A DNA stretch of 26,455 nt from a virus (IMGVR_UViG_3300045010_000593:1-26455), one strand, 5' to 3'; numbered from the stretch's first letter, positions 12,854-21,324 are shown. Notes: a model not told the origin generated them from the sequence alone. Numbers and translations: made by a program.

Positions 12854-15800
12854 TTATTCGTATATGTGCTCTGGTGTAATATAATTAATATTTTTTCTTT
12901 TAATATAATCTTCTATCGTAATTATTTTATCAGAAGAATCGAGTTTAAATGTGTCAAGACGATTAAGTGATTCTTTATCTTCAATCTTTGATAGTCGTGC
13001 TGCATACCATTGCCCCTCTATCAAAATATTTTTAATTTTCTTATATACAGAATTGAACAAAATAACCTTAAAGAACTGCTTACCATCCCAGCAATATACG
13101 CTTGCCATTTCTTTATTGCTTTGAGTTGTAAAGATTCTAATATTAAAGATATACATCATTGTTTTTGGGTCGTTAACAAATCCAATATCATGTTTGTAAA
13201 CCCAAGAGTATTTATGATTGACTCCAGTTTTTTTCATCATCATAATACCAAACAATCTTGAGTCATGTAACTGAAAGACATCGCAATAGGCATGCAGTGT
13301 TCTATCACCAATTAATGCATACACATAGTCTCGCTGTGCTAATTCCGTATTTCTTTCACCAAAAACTGTACATGAACCAGAATGATCTTCAAATTCTATA
13401 CGCAAATAGTTTTGCGCTTTCTTTGTAGATCTAACAACAGCCTTAATCAGTGTAAGATTTGACATTGTTTCATGAAAATCTGCAGCATTTTCTACAAATT
13501 CGTCAATCTCTGTCTTAAATTCACTAGATTTAATTGGAAATCCCAGAACAGGGAGATAATATCTTGGATGATCAAATTCTGAAATATGACCAATTGATTG
13601 AAATGCACCAACTTTATCTAAACTTTCTCTCAATGGAGCCTTGATTGCAGATTTTGAACATTTATTACTAAACTCCTCGAACGAATTAAATGGTCGTTTA
13701 GCAAAAATTTCTTTAATCGCACTTGCACCACAACCCGCTACATTTGCAAGACCAAATCTAATACCCAGATCTTCATCAGGCAGTGACATTGAAAAAAATT
13801 CTTGCGATTTATTAATATCCGGTGGGTAAATTTTAAGCCCTAATCTTTGAGCTTCCATTAAATATGCGGTAATTTTATCGGTTGCCGACTCGTTGTACAG
13901 CAGCGCCCAGATAAATTCAAGCGGATAATTAACTTTCAACCACATTGTCTGATATGACATAAGAGAATATGCAACAGCGTGAGATTTATTAAACATATAC
14001 AAAGCTGACATTTCAAATTCCGACCAAATTTTTTCAGATTGTATCTTAGTAAGATATTTATTGCTTACAAACTTATCTTTAAACTTATCAAAACCAGCTA
14101 TATCCTTTTTTTTACCAATAATCTTACGCAACGAGTCAGCTTCTGACCATGTAAACTCAGCCAAAAGCACTACCATCTGCATCAATTGCTCTTGGAATAT
14201 AACTGTGCCATATGTCTCTTCTAAAATTGGCATCACTATCTTATGTGGATACTTGGGGCTTGACTTGCCCTTTTTGCAATCGATATATCTCTGCCCCTGT
14301 GATAATAGGGCACCAGGCCTAACTAGGGCATTTGACACTACAAGATCGTTAAAATTATCGATACCCATTCTTTCTATCAAATTACGATAGGCGGCGGCAT
14401 CTGTCTGGAAAATACCCACCGTATTAATGTTATTGAAATTCTCGTACACCCGGGGGTCATCCAGAGCTAAGGATTGTGCCTCTACATTGGCACCAAACCG
14501 CTCTAGGATCATCGCTAATGCGTCTTTAATGACAGATACGGTCTTGAGGCCCAAAACATCTATTTTTATTAAACCAACGGCTTCTGCGTCCTCCATCGCA
14601 AAGGCGGTCACGGAGCTGCGCTCACCACCTTGAGAGTCTTTTCTGGACTCCACAGGACACACTTGTGTTAATGGTATAGCAGATACCACCATCCCTGCAG
14701 CATGGACACCTGCCGTGCGTACACGATCTTGTAGGCGCTCTGCAATTTGTGGAACGTCCGGATATTTACGGACAAATATCTTACCTTTATCTGTACTCTT
14801 AAGTTCATCAATTGTTTCAAAGTATGGCGTTATAGAGTTAATCTCTGGAAATGGCACTTGTAAGATACGAGCAACATCTTTAATAGCACTCTTGGGCTTA
14901 AATGTACCATAAATTGAAATTGCGGCAACTTTATCCGTCCCCCAGCGATAGGCAAGATAGTTTTTAATCTCATCTCGGCGCTTATCTTCAAAATCCAAGT
15001 CAATATCCGGATAGTCATTTCTTTCTGGATTTATAAATCTGGAGAAAAGGAGATTGTATTTAATTGGGTCTACCTTGGAAATGTCGAGCAAATAGGCCAG
15101 CAAACTACCGCCCACTGAACCTCGCCCTGTGCCTCTGCCAATATTATTATTGTCCGCCCATTTAACTAAATCCCATACAATCAAGAAGTAGTCGGCAAAT
15201 CCTAGCTGTTTAATGACACCCAATTCTTCATTGAGTCTTTGTAGATATTCCTCCCCCAAGCCTATCTCTTTTAAGCGAAAACTTGTAACTTCCGCCAAAT
15301 AATCATCAGAGTTGATTTTACGCATGAATTTTGGCAACAGGTTCTTTCGCCTCCCCAACTTTGCCGTACATTTATTAGCAATCTCAATTGTATTCTCCAG
15401 AATATCTATTCGATCATAACCGGCATCTTTAAACCACGAAGCTACTTCGCCAGCTTCTGCCAGGTAGGGATTAATTTTATCGAATCGCAAAGATCGATCA
15501 GGATACATATTGTTAATCTTTTGGACCATATCAAGACCTGGGTTATGAATACAATCAGAATGCTCTTTGGCATGCCTTAGCTCTGCGGCTCCCATACCGG
15601 GGTATTGTGAGAGCATGAGCAGTATCTCTTCACACCCCTTATCTTTTCTTGTTGGAAAATGACAATCTGCTGTTGCTACAACAGGTCTATTGTATGCAGT
15701 CGCTAGGCTGATAAGTCCGTCATTGAGTTCTTTTGGATTCCAAGCTTGTATTTCATAATAGAAATCATCTTTAAATATCTTTAAAAACCGCTCCGACAAT

Positions 15801-16267
15801 TCCTGCGCCCTAGATGTATCTTTAGCCATAATTGATTTAGATATAGCACTAGCCATACATCCAGATAGAGCGATAATATCATTGTCTACAAACTGTTCCA
15901 ATAATTGAAAATCAATTCTTGGTTTATAATAGAAATTTTCTGTCCACGCGGTTTGATTGATTTTAAATAATTTTTGCAGACCTTCATTTGTTTTGGCTAT
16001 AAGAATAAGATGAAATCTCTCGCTATTATCTTCAGAGTCTTGCGGGACAGACTCTACGAAATATGCCTCAATACCAAACAATGGTTTTATATCATGAGCT
16101 TTACAAGCGTCTTGAAATTTCAAGACCCCACCCATTGTGCCATGATCAGTAATTGCCGCCGCAATTTGACCATTGATACTTGTTATTTTTGCAATCTCAT
16201 CCGGTGTGGACATACCGTCGAGCAGTGAGTATTCAGAATGACAGTGAAGGTGAACGAAATCTGTCAC
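12854..16267 (-). CDS. dnaE: DNA polymerase III alpha subunit (DnaE type), 1137 aa
   Basis: A family C replicative polymerase. It opens with a PHP domain whose metal-binding motifs look complete: HLHCHSEYS (H6, H8, H10), ITDHG (40-43), IALSGCMAS and VATADCHF. The palm has the catalytic acids in PDIDLD (D421, D423) and KIDVLGL (D570), preceded by GRGTGRGSVGGSL. A helix-hairpin-helix region (LANVAGCGASAIKEIF) and an OB-fold region near residues 975-1050 follow. Length equals cellular DnaE, with no intein or break. The start is GTG at 16267, six bases after AAGGA. With the helicase, primase and SSB encoded upstream it would make a largely phage-owned replisome, still needing a sliding clamp, which is not seen in this window. 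Confidence 0.96.
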   Translation of the reverse strand: MTDFVHLHCHSEYSLLDGMSTPDEIAKITSINGQIAAAITDHGTMGGVLKFQDACKAHDIKPLFGIEAYFVESVPQDSEDNSERFHLILIAKTNEGLQKLFKINQTAWTENFYYKPRIDFQLLEQFVDNDIIALSGCMASAISKSIMAKDTSRAQELSERFLKIFKDDFYYEIQAWNPKELNDGLISLATAYNRPVVATADCHFPTRKDKGCEEILLMLSQYPGMGAAELRHAKEHSDCIHNPGLDMVQKINNMYPDRSLRFDKINPYLAEAGEVASWFKDAGYDRIDILENTIEIANKCTAKLGRRKNLLPKFMRKINSDDYLAEVTSFRLKEIGLGEEYLQRLNEELGVIKQLGFADYFLIVWDLVKWADNNNIGRGTGRGSVGGSLLAYLLDISKVDPIKYNLLFSRFINPERNDYPDIDLDFEDKRRDEIKNYLAYRWGTDKVAAISIYGTFKPKSAIKDVARILQVPFPEINSITPYFETIDELKSTDKGKIFVRKYPDVPQIAERLQDRVRTAGVHAAGMVVSAIPLTQVCPVESRKDSQGGERSSVTAFAMEDAEAVGLIKIDVLGLKTVSVIKDALAMILERFGANVEAQSLALDDPRVYENFNNINTVGIFQTDAAAYRNLIERMGIDNFNDLVVSNALVRPGALLSQGQRYIDCKKGKSSPKYPHKIVMPILEETYGTVIFQEQLMQMVVLLAEFTWSEADSLRKIIGKKKDIAGFDKFKDKFVSNKYLTKIQSEKIWSEFEMSALYMFNKSHAVAYSLMSYQTMWLKVNYPLEFIWALLYNESATDKITAYLMEAQRLGLKIYPPDINKSQEFFSMSLPDEDLGIRFGLANVAGCGASAIKEIFAKRPFNSFEEFSNKCSKSAIKAPLRESLDKVGAFQSIGHISEFDHPRYYLPVLGFPIKSSEFKTEIDEFVENAADFHETMSNLTLIKAVVRSTKKAQNYLRIEFEDHSGSCTVFGERNTELAQRDYVYALIGDRTLHAYCDVFQLHDSRLFGIMMMKKTGVNHKYSWVYKHDIGFVNDPKTMMYIFNIRIFTTQSNKEMASVYCWDGKQFFKVILFNSVYKKIKNILIEGQWYAARLSKIEDKESLNRLDTFKLDSSDKIITIEDYIKRKNINYITPEHIYE

Positions 16268-16282
16268 TTTGTATCCTTAAAT

Positions 16283-16843
16283 CTAATTAATAAATTTTTC
16301 TAATGTAATATCAAACAATGTATCTATACTATTGTATTTATCCCAAAATTCTTTATTATACCATTGCTTTCTGAGGTAACAATTAATATTAAATTTTTGC
16401 AGTTCTTCTATTTCCATAGGATTGTCCTCTACAACAAATAGTGGATCAATGGTCTTGATTACGTCAATCTTCTTACCAAATTGTGAAAATCGCGGCACTC
16501 TTGAGTTTATATTCCATTTTTCCAACCACGGCAAAGTTTGTTCTATTGACGCCTGCTGTTGCCTTGCAGTAACAATTTCTATATCATAACCAATACTAAA
16601 CCAATAATTTATTTGATACCAAGCATCTTCATACGGCTTCATATTAGCCCAGAATAATGGTATATTAAATATGTTTAAAATATCAGGATCATTAACTGTA
16701 GATATAAGTGATGGCCCATAGTTGGCTTCATCAGCAGGCACGCCTAAACCATCAAGCCAATTGCTCATTGATGAATCGATATCGGCAATTACGCCATCTA
16801 AATCCAATACAATTGTGAGATTTTTTACTTTTGTTATTTTCAT
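16283..16843 (-). CDS. HAD-superfamily phosphatase (nucleotidase-like), 186 aa
   Basis: The N-terminus has the HAD nucleophile motif IVLDLDGVIAD (D14, D16). Motif II (EIVTARQQ) follows in the middle and the C-terminal acidic motif is VVEDNPMEIEEL. The short size and small cap fit phage 5'(3')-deoxyribonucleotidase-like enzymes, which would recycle nucleotides, but substrate cannot be read from sequence. ATG 16843 is preceded at five bases by AAAGGA. An upstream ATG at 16864 would lie inside the tRNA, so it is rejected. It lies between the tRNA gene and the polymerase gene and is co-oriented with both. Confidence 0.8.
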   Translation of the reverse strand: MKITKVKNLTIVLDLDGVIADIDSSMSNWLDGLGVPADEANYGPSLISTVNDPDILNIFNIPLFWANMKPYEDAWYQINYWFSIGYDIEIVTARQQQASIEQTLPWLEKWNINSRVPRFSQFGKKIDVIKTIDPLFVVEDNPMEIEELQKFNINCYLRKQWYNKEFWDKYNSIDTLFDITLEKFIN

Positions 16844-16855
16844 TTTTTCCTTTTG

Positions 16856-16929
16856 TGGAGGCAAAGGGAGTTGAACCCTTAACCTTCTGCTTGCAAAGCA
16901 GATGCTCTTACCGATTGAGCTATGCCCCC
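16856..16929 (-). tRNA. tRNA-Ala, anticodon UGC
   Basis: A 74-base cloverleaf. The acceptor GGGGGCA pairs with TGCCTCC (one G-T), the D-arm is GCTC/GAGC, the anticodon stem is TCTGC/GCAGA with loop TTTGCAA (anticodon TGC), and the T-arm is AAGGG/CCCTT with loop TTCAACT. The discriminator is A73; CCA is not encoded, so a CCA-adding enzyme is needed. It lies within the replication operon, 28 bases after the SSB-like gene and 12 bases before the HAD gene start, so it must be cut from an mRNA-containing transcript. It would read GCA and other GCN codons, helpful in an AT-rich phage. Confidence 0.96.
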
Positions 16930-16957
16930 CACCCTGGCTAATGCAACCCCTACCAGC

Positions 16958-17602
16958 TCACCAAGTATCTTTTAATTCACCAGTAGTCAAGAACACCTGC
17001 TGCTTTTCATAAGGAAGCTTCATGTACACATTGTCTAACTGATGCATTTCCAGATCCGTAATTGCTTTCGCTTCTGGGGATACATCTAAAGGAATGATGG
17101 AGTAATTTGTATCGTGCTGTGCGGAGCCAGTACGAGAATACTTGTAGTATCTGTCAGTAATCGTACCAAACTCTTTGGCATACTCGATAAGTGTCAAACC
17201 AACATGTCGTTGATTAAATGTTGTGTCCAACACTCTTGGTGCCCATATCCCCAGCTCTTCTTCAACTGCAATATTGATCAGCAGGTGCGGTCTTGGCCTC
17301 CATGCTTTATCATTAGTTGACTGCTCGGTTGCCCAGCATCTATAGTTATATTCTTCCATAGATGCAGTCGAGAGACATTTCCACTTCCAGTTAATTGGTG
17401 AAACCACCACTGGAACTGTAATTGCCGCACCAACCTTTTCATCATAATTCTTTGAGTCTTCTGTTAGTTCTTGTCTGAATCTAATTCTGAATGACTGCCC
17501 CGCTTGAACAGTAAAAAAACGGTTTGGACGTTTCCCTTTTCCACCTGCCGGTGTTACTGCCTTTTCAAGGTCTTTTAGTGTTTTAATTGATGTAAATGCC
17601 AT
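16958..17602 (-). CDS. Putative single-stranded DNA-binding protein, 214 aa
   Basis: The protein opens with a short glycine-rich linker (TPAGGKGKRPNRFF). A beta-rich core follows, with VQAGQSFRIRFRQEL, a tryptophan/cysteine stretch (SPINWKWKCLS ... NYRCWAT) and LLINIAVEEELGIWAPRVLD. The outline is reminiscent of gp32-type phage ssDNA-binding proteins, though no motif is decisive and the acidic tail typical of gp32 is short. Two cysteines near residues 75-90 might be part of a metal site. Its place between primase and polymerase supports an SSB role. The start is fixed by AGGAG eight bases before ATG 17602. I am only moderately sure. Confidence 0.55.
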   Translation of the reverse strand: MAFTSIKTLKDLEKAVTPAGGKGKRPNRFFTVQAGQSFRIRFRQELTEDSKNYDEKVGAAITVPVVVSPINWKWKCLSTASMEEYNYRCWATEQSTNDKAWRPRPHLLINIAVEEELGIWAPRVLDTTFNQRHVGLTLIEYAKEFGTITDRYYKYSRTGSAQHDTNYSIIPLDVSPEAKAITDLEMHQLDNVYMKLPYEKQQVFLTTGELKDTW

Positions 17603-17613
17603 TTGTTTTTCTC

Positions 17614-18531
17614 CTAAATAATTTTGTTTTTGTTGTTAATTGCTTCTTTTATTTCATTACTAGTCATTTCGCCCGGGTCTTTCAACCCCGGCGGAATGCT
17701 TGCGAACGAGAGATCTTTCCCTCGGCACATCTCTATGATACCACGCCGCATGGCCTCTCCAGCCTCATCATTGTCGGAAAATATGATAATACTATCAAAA
17801 AATTTCCGAATTATCTTCATCTGTTTTTCTGATACCATAGCGCCAAGTGTTGCTACCGTATGTGGAAATCCAGCTTGATGAACAAACATACAGTCCACAC
17901 TGCCTTCAACAATTATACATGAAGGGTGTTGCTTAGCATTTTGGATATTAAACAGATTATCGGCCCTCTTAAAACCTCGATTATAAAGATATCTCGGTTC
18001 TTGATAGGACTCCACGGCTCGCCCAATAAGCCCTGTAAGTTTATATGTATGAGATCTTACTGGTATAACAACTCTATTTTTTTCCATAGAGAAACCAACT
18101 TCAAAGTATTTAAGCGTATCTATCGTCAAGCCTCTTTCTATTAGAGTTATAATCTTTTTAAGTTGGGATTCGTCTTTATAGTCAATTGATAGATTATCTA
18201 TAGAAAGATCATCTTTATCTTCTTTATTGATATTCGACTGTTGATCAAAAATTGGTTTATTCAATATAAAATTTCCACTGTAGGGTTTACCTGTCAAATA
18301 AGAATATAATTGTCTAAAGTTACCCTTTTTACCGCACGATGGATTAAAGCATTGCCAGAGACCTGTCTTGATATTTATATACATTGCTGCACTGTGCGTA
18401 TTTTTATGAAATGGACAAAATACATTTAATTCATCCCCAGCTGCTGATTGTATTGGCACTGAGTATTTAGTAAATAAATTATATATTTCCTCTTGCAACT
18501 GCTTAGACGAAAATTTTGAATTTATAGACAT
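17614..18531 (-). CDS. dnaG: DnaG-type primase, 305 aa
   Basis: It makes RNA primers for replication. A CHC2-type zinc finger lies near residues 39-66 (FCPFH ... WQCFNPSCG). A TOPRIM domain follows, with IIVEGSVD (the Glu of motif I) and IIFSDNDEAG (the DxD), about 205-260. It is shorter than cellular DnaG (about 580-600 aa) and lacks a clear C-terminal helicase-binding domain. ATG 18531 is preferred, with a weak purine-rich site; ATG 18546 has none. It overlaps the upstream small gene by 29 bases. The DnaB-type helicase gene is two genes upstream, so they probably act as a pair. Confidence 0.9.
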   Translation of the reverse strand: MSINSKFSSKQLQEEIYNLFTKYSVPIQSAAGDELNVFCPFHKNTHSAAMYINIKTGLWQCFNPSCGKKGNFRQLYSYLTGKPYSGNFILNKPIFDQQSNINKEDKDDLSIDNLSIDYKDESQLKKIITLIERGLTIDTLKYFEVGFSMEKNRVVIPVRSHTYKLTGLIGRAVESYQEPRYLYNRGFKRADNLFNIQNAKQHPSCIIVEGSVDCMFVHQAGFPHTVATLGAMVSEKQMKIIRKFFDSIIIFSDNDEAGEAMRRGIIEMCRGKDLSFASIPPGLKDPGEMTSNEIKEAINNKNKII

Positions 18532-18703
18532 TTCGCTCTTTATCATAATCAGTAATTAAATTTGTTTTATCAAAATTGCCTTTTTCTTTTCTAGCCTCAT
18601 CTTCCATCCAAGGTCTTAATCTATGCAATGTTTCAATGTCGACAACCTCACCGGAGACGATGATTCTGTTTATTTTTTTGAGTTTTTTCATTTTTCTACC
18701 CAT
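18503..18703 (-). CDS. Small basic protein between helicase and primase, 66 aa
   Basis: A short lysine/arginine-rich protein (MGRKMKKLKKINRIIVSGEVVD) with an acidic middle (LHRLRPWMEDEARKEKG). I do not recognise it. The ATG at 18703 shares a base with the helicase TGA (TGATG); an in-frame GTG at 18715 is possible. It overlaps the primase gene at its 3' end. Lying exactly between DnaB- and DnaG-type genes, it might mediate their contact, which could matter because the primase lacks a visible helicase-binding domain. That is inference. Confidence 0.55.
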   Translation of the reverse strand: MGRKMKKLKKINRIIVSGEVVDIETLHRLRPWMEDEARKEKGNFDKTNLITDYDKERNVYKFKIFV

Positions 18704-19917
18704 CAGATATCCCACTCCTCACTCCATTTCCCTATTTCCAGATTCCATCTAAGATAGAAGCCGAATTGCGATGCTCGTCTTACTTTCCTAGATACCACTT
18801 GAAATAAATCGGAAGCCGCTTCTCGGTGTATGGCTAGAACTAAATCTGCATCATATGCCAGCTGTTTACTCCACGCAACCTCTTCCAACTCAGGTGGTCT
18901 TTCAGAATGACCATCAGCCATTGTAACTGCTGCAACATCTATTATTGGAATGCTATTACGAACGGCTATTCTTTTAAATGCTTTTGATAAATTCTTTGCC
19001 TTTTCTGTTTCTGTTTTGGCACCAGATGCGTCATCAAATAAACCGTGGTAGTCAAGGATAACAAGATCAGGATGATATTGGTCAATTTTAGCCTGAACCA
19101 TATTTTGATCCGCTGTTTCAAGACCCTCTGATGTTACTAAATGTATTGAATGCTTACCAGAAAAAGTTTTCTCTGCCCATTTTTCATATTTTTCAATAAT
19201 TTCTGGATTGGCTTTTACTAAGTCGGTATTAGTAAAATGGCCTTCTCCATTATTTAAAAGTGTATCAAGTCTTTGCCCCTCTTGCTGTTTATTCATTTCA
19301 AGAGAAATAATTAATGGTCGATAACCAGCCTTCCAGGCATTTACTGCAAACAGTCTTGCAATAAATGATTTACCAACACCAGTCCAGCCCAAAAGAACAA
19401 TAAAATCCCCCGGCTGCCAACCACCAAAGACCTTATCAATTACATTAATTCCCGATGGAATGCCTTGAATTTCTTTTTTATTCCTCGATCTTTCCTTAAG
19501 ATCTTGCGCCCTATCTCGCCATTCACCAGCTAAATCTGTATCTTTAAGATTACTAGAGAACTTATAAAGCTTTGAAGATTCTTCCATTAAATATGATATC
19601 GCTTGCCTTGCACCAACATCACTAATTAATGAATGTGCTTTAGAAACAATACTTCGTGCTTGATATGCTAAAGATTCTTTTTTAGCTTCATCAATATAAT
19701 AACCAATTGGTTCCGGTGTTGAAATAAATTCAAAGTCCGCATGATGTTGCTTTATAGTTTCTTTTGATGGTACTCGTTTATGATTCTCGAAGTGTTCAAC
19801 TATAAAGTTCCATATATCTCGATGTTCAAGAAAAACTTTTTCAACACCACCATTTACAGCAGAGATATAGTCTTTCGAGTCAATAATTGCATTGAGCAAT
19901 CTAACCTCATAATTCAT
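18703..19917 (-). CDS. dnaB: DnaB-type replicative helicase, 404 aa
   Basis: A hexameric helicase of the RecA fold. The N-terminal helical domain covers about residues 1-120. The motor has QGIPSGINVIDKVFGGWQPG (about 151-170), Walker A G177-WTGVGKS-184, IISLEMNK with E207, Walker B LVILDYHGL (D289), and the arginine-rich SRKVRRASQ near the end. It is somewhat shorter than cellular DnaB (about 470), with a compact N-domain. AGGA seven bases before ATG 19917 supports the start, and it lies directly after the 100-aa gene. It would unwind the fork for the DnaE polymerase and recruit the primase. Confidence 0.92.
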   Translation of the reverse strand: MNYEVRLLNAIIDSKDYISAVNGGVEKVFLEHRDIWNFIVEHFENHKRVPSKETIKQHHADFEFISTPEPIGYYIDEAKKESLAYQARSIVSKAHSLISDVGARQAISYLMEESSKLYKFSSNLKDTDLAGEWRDRAQDLKERSRNKKEIQGIPSGINVIDKVFGGWQPGDFIVLLGWTGVGKSFIARLFAVNAWKAGYRPLIISLEMNKQQEGQRLDTLLNNGEGHFTNTDLVKANPEIIEKYEKWAEKTFSGKHSIHLVTSEGLETADQNMVQAKIDQYHPDLVILDYHGLFDDASGAKTETEKAKNLSKAFKRIAVRNSIPIIDVAAVTMADGHSERPPELEEVAWSKQLAYDADLVLAIHREAASDLFQVVSRKVRRASQFGFYLRWNLEIGKWSEEWDI

Positions 19918-20220
19918 TTATGATCCTAATCTTTTTTTAGTTTCCTGTACAATATCTTTAAACTTATCTTGAGACTTTTTTTCAAACTCAATTCTTTCAA
20001 CAAATGATCTCGATTCAATAGCAAAATCAAACACCAAGAAAGGACCAGGGCGAGATTTTACAAAATACTCAATTGCCTCCTCTAGACCATCTTTTCTATA
20101 AAATGTAGCCAATGCATCAGCAACTTGCTCCTGCCTTGGGGAGTCTGGTATAAAAAGCTTATGATACTTTTTGCAACAACTTTTGAAGTACTCTATCAGT
20201 TCGTTTCCAGTTAGAATCAT
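19918..20220 (-). CDS. Hypothetical protein beside the helicase, 100 aa
   Basis: A helical protein (ELIEYFKSCCKKYHKLF, EEAIEYFVKSRPGPFLVFDFAIES) with a charged C-terminal helix; two adjacent cysteines (residues 15-16) but no clear metal motif. It shares 62 bases with the WhiB-like gene and its stop lies two bases before the helicase start. Small helical proteins encoded just before DnaB in phages are often helicase loaders or regulators (for example lambda P or DnaC analogues); no ATPase motif is present, so this would be a non-ATPase type. The role is inferred from position only. Confidence 0.55.
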   Translation of the reverse strand: MILTGNELIEYFKSCCKKYHKLFIPDSPRQEQVADALATFYRKDGLEEAIEYFVKSRPGPFLVFDFAIESRSFVERIEFEKKSQDKFKDIVQETKKRLGS

Positions 20221-20452
20221 CCGGCTTCTTCACCTTCTTCCAAGTTTCTTGCATAACATCAAATTCTGAAAGACCACCATTAACACCATAAAAAGAATCT
20301 GTTTCCCACATATTTAAAATACATTCTTTTCTAACAGTGCATGATTGGCAGACAGTTTTTGCATACTGTACTTCTTGATAATTATATGAAAACCAATACT
20401 TACTATTCTTATCTATCAGGCATAGCGCCCTTTTTCTCCAATTAGAAATCAT
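20159..20452 (-). CDS. WhiB-family iron-sulfur regulator, 97 aa
   Basis: The four conserved cysteines are present: C11 (ALCLID), C35-x2-C38-x5-C44 (TVCQSCTVRKEC), which would hold a 4Fe-4S cluster. The WF at 20-21 and the turn GVNGGLSEFD follow. Canonical WhiB proteins have G[VI]WGG; here Trp is replaced by Asn (N58). The C-terminal third is basic. WhiB proteins act with the primary sigma factor, and WhiBTM4 of mycobacteriophage TM4 dampens host whiB2 and excludes superinfection. Presence of WhiB is strong evidence for an actinobacterial host. ATGA overlap with the upstream gene supports the start. Confidence 0.88.
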   Translation of the reverse strand: MISNWRKRALCLIDKNSKYWFSYNYQEVQYAKTVCQSCTVRKECILNMWETDSFYGVNGGLSEFDVMQETWKKVKKPDDSNWKRTDRVLQKLLQKVS

Positions 20453-20664
20453 TTCTCAGTATCTAGCTCTTGAAGTTTTGCTTCTATTTGGGAATCAACT
20501 GCATCCCACAACTTCTTCCAACTATCCTCGTCTTCAATACCACTGCATATAATCCTTGCACCAGCATCTAATCTTAATGATTCGTAGTTTCCAAGATTTT
20601 TGGTAATCCCAACTGAAGCCCAAATTTCGACTTGATCTTGGTTTAATTTATTAACTTGTGCCAT
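20449..20664 (-). CDS. Small conserved-looking protein, 71 aa
   Basis: It contains VGITKNLGNYESLRLDAG, a strand-turn pattern that I associate with small phage proteins of unknown function encoded near replication genes, then an acidic helical tail (EDEDSWKKLWDAVDSQI). CAGGAG sits about six bases before ATG 20664, and the stop overlaps the WhiB start by four bases, so expression is coupled. I cannot name a function; a nucleic-acid or sigma/WhiB partner role is possible from its neighbours. Confidence 0.6.
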   Translation of the reverse strand: MAQVNKLNQDQVEIWASVGITKNLGNYESLRLDAGARIICSGIEDEDSWKKLWDAVDSQIEAKLQELDTEK

Positions 20665-20666
20665 TT

Positions 20667-21101
20667 TTATCTCCTGTTGATTTTTATCTTTTGTGACATT
20701 CTGATTATTTTGACTGGAATTGATTTATTACTGGACGGTCGCCCAGGCATTCTACCATTGAAAAAAGAAACCATATCGTAAACATCGTTCTTTTCATAAT
20801 ATCTCCAATTCTTATAGCCATCACAGGTTTCGCTAAATTTCTTCCCCGTTGATATTAAATTACGCTTTTCATACTTACGAATAGTATCTGGTCTCTTTTC
20901 TACAATCTTTGCGATTTCTCCTATGGTATAGATTCTATGCAATATTAGCTCTGCACCATTGTAAGGAAACTCGATTTCAGCTTTGGTGCTTAAATCAATT
21001 GCATAGATTTTATTCATATTTTTTACAATCTTCTTTATTTTTATAATTGTTGTAGAATATTTGTAAAATTTATTTTTAATTATTTTATCCTGTAACAACA
21101 T
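20667..21101 (-). CDS. MerR-like DNA-binding regulator, 144 aa
   Basis: The segment YTIGEIAKIVEKRPDTIRKYEKRNLI (about residues 58-83) is a MerR-type winged helix-turn-helix, with wing residues GYKNWRYYEKNDVYDMV. The first 28 residues, rich in K and I, may be non-coding; an ATG at 21017 is an alternative start, and neither has a good ribosome site. The C-terminal domain is short, with a basic end, so it may be an excisionase-like or transcriptional regulator without an effector domain. It is one of two regulators (with WhiB) just upstream of the replisome genes, so it may govern their expression. Confidence 0.72.
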   Translation of the reverse strand: MLLQDKIIKNKFYKYSTTIIKIKKIVKNMNKIYAIDLSTKAEIEFPYNGAELILHRIYTIGEIAKIVEKRPDTIRKYEKRNLISTGKKFSETCDGYKNWRYYEKNDVYDMVSFFNGRMPGRPSSNKSIPVKIIRMSQKIKINRR

Positions 21102-21324
21102 ATCTTTCTCTGACTTGCTTAAAATTAAATTTCTTAAAGATTGTATTTAATTCTGAAACCTCCATGTCCACACCTCTAGCGCATCCAATACATGTTAAAT
21201 CAATATAATTTTTTCTTCCAGCGAAATACTGAACTCCAAGTAGCATTTTATTATGACAATGTAAGCATCTCAATTCCCTGTTGCAATAGTAACTTTTTAT
21301 TTCCGGAATTTGTATTTTTTTCAT
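21085..21324 (-). CDS. Small cysteine-rich, likely zinc-binding protein, 79 aa
   Basis: Cysteines C14, C20-x2-C23 and C45-x2-C48 (YYCNRELRCLHCHNK ... LTCIGCARG) form a probable zinc ribbon of the CxxC-CxxC type. A basic helical tail (FKKFNFKQVRERYVV) follows. ATGA overlap with the metallophosphoesterase stop supports the start. The Com-like or ribbon form suggests nucleic-acid or protein binding; there is no further evidence. It overlaps the MerR-like gene by 17 bases if that gene starts at 21101. Confidence 0.68.
   Translation of the reverse strand: MKKIQIPEIKSYYCNRELRCLHCHNKMLLGVQYFAGRKNYIDLTCIGCARGVDMEVSELNTIFKKFNFKQVRERYVVTG

Noticed and set aside
12854-16267. Intein or split in the DNA polymerase.
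   Set aside because: Length and motif order match ordinary DnaE and no splicing motifs are visible.
16844-16864. Upstream ATG for the HAD phosphatase.
   Set aside because: It would start within the tRNA 3' end, while ATG 16843 has a well-spaced ribosome site.
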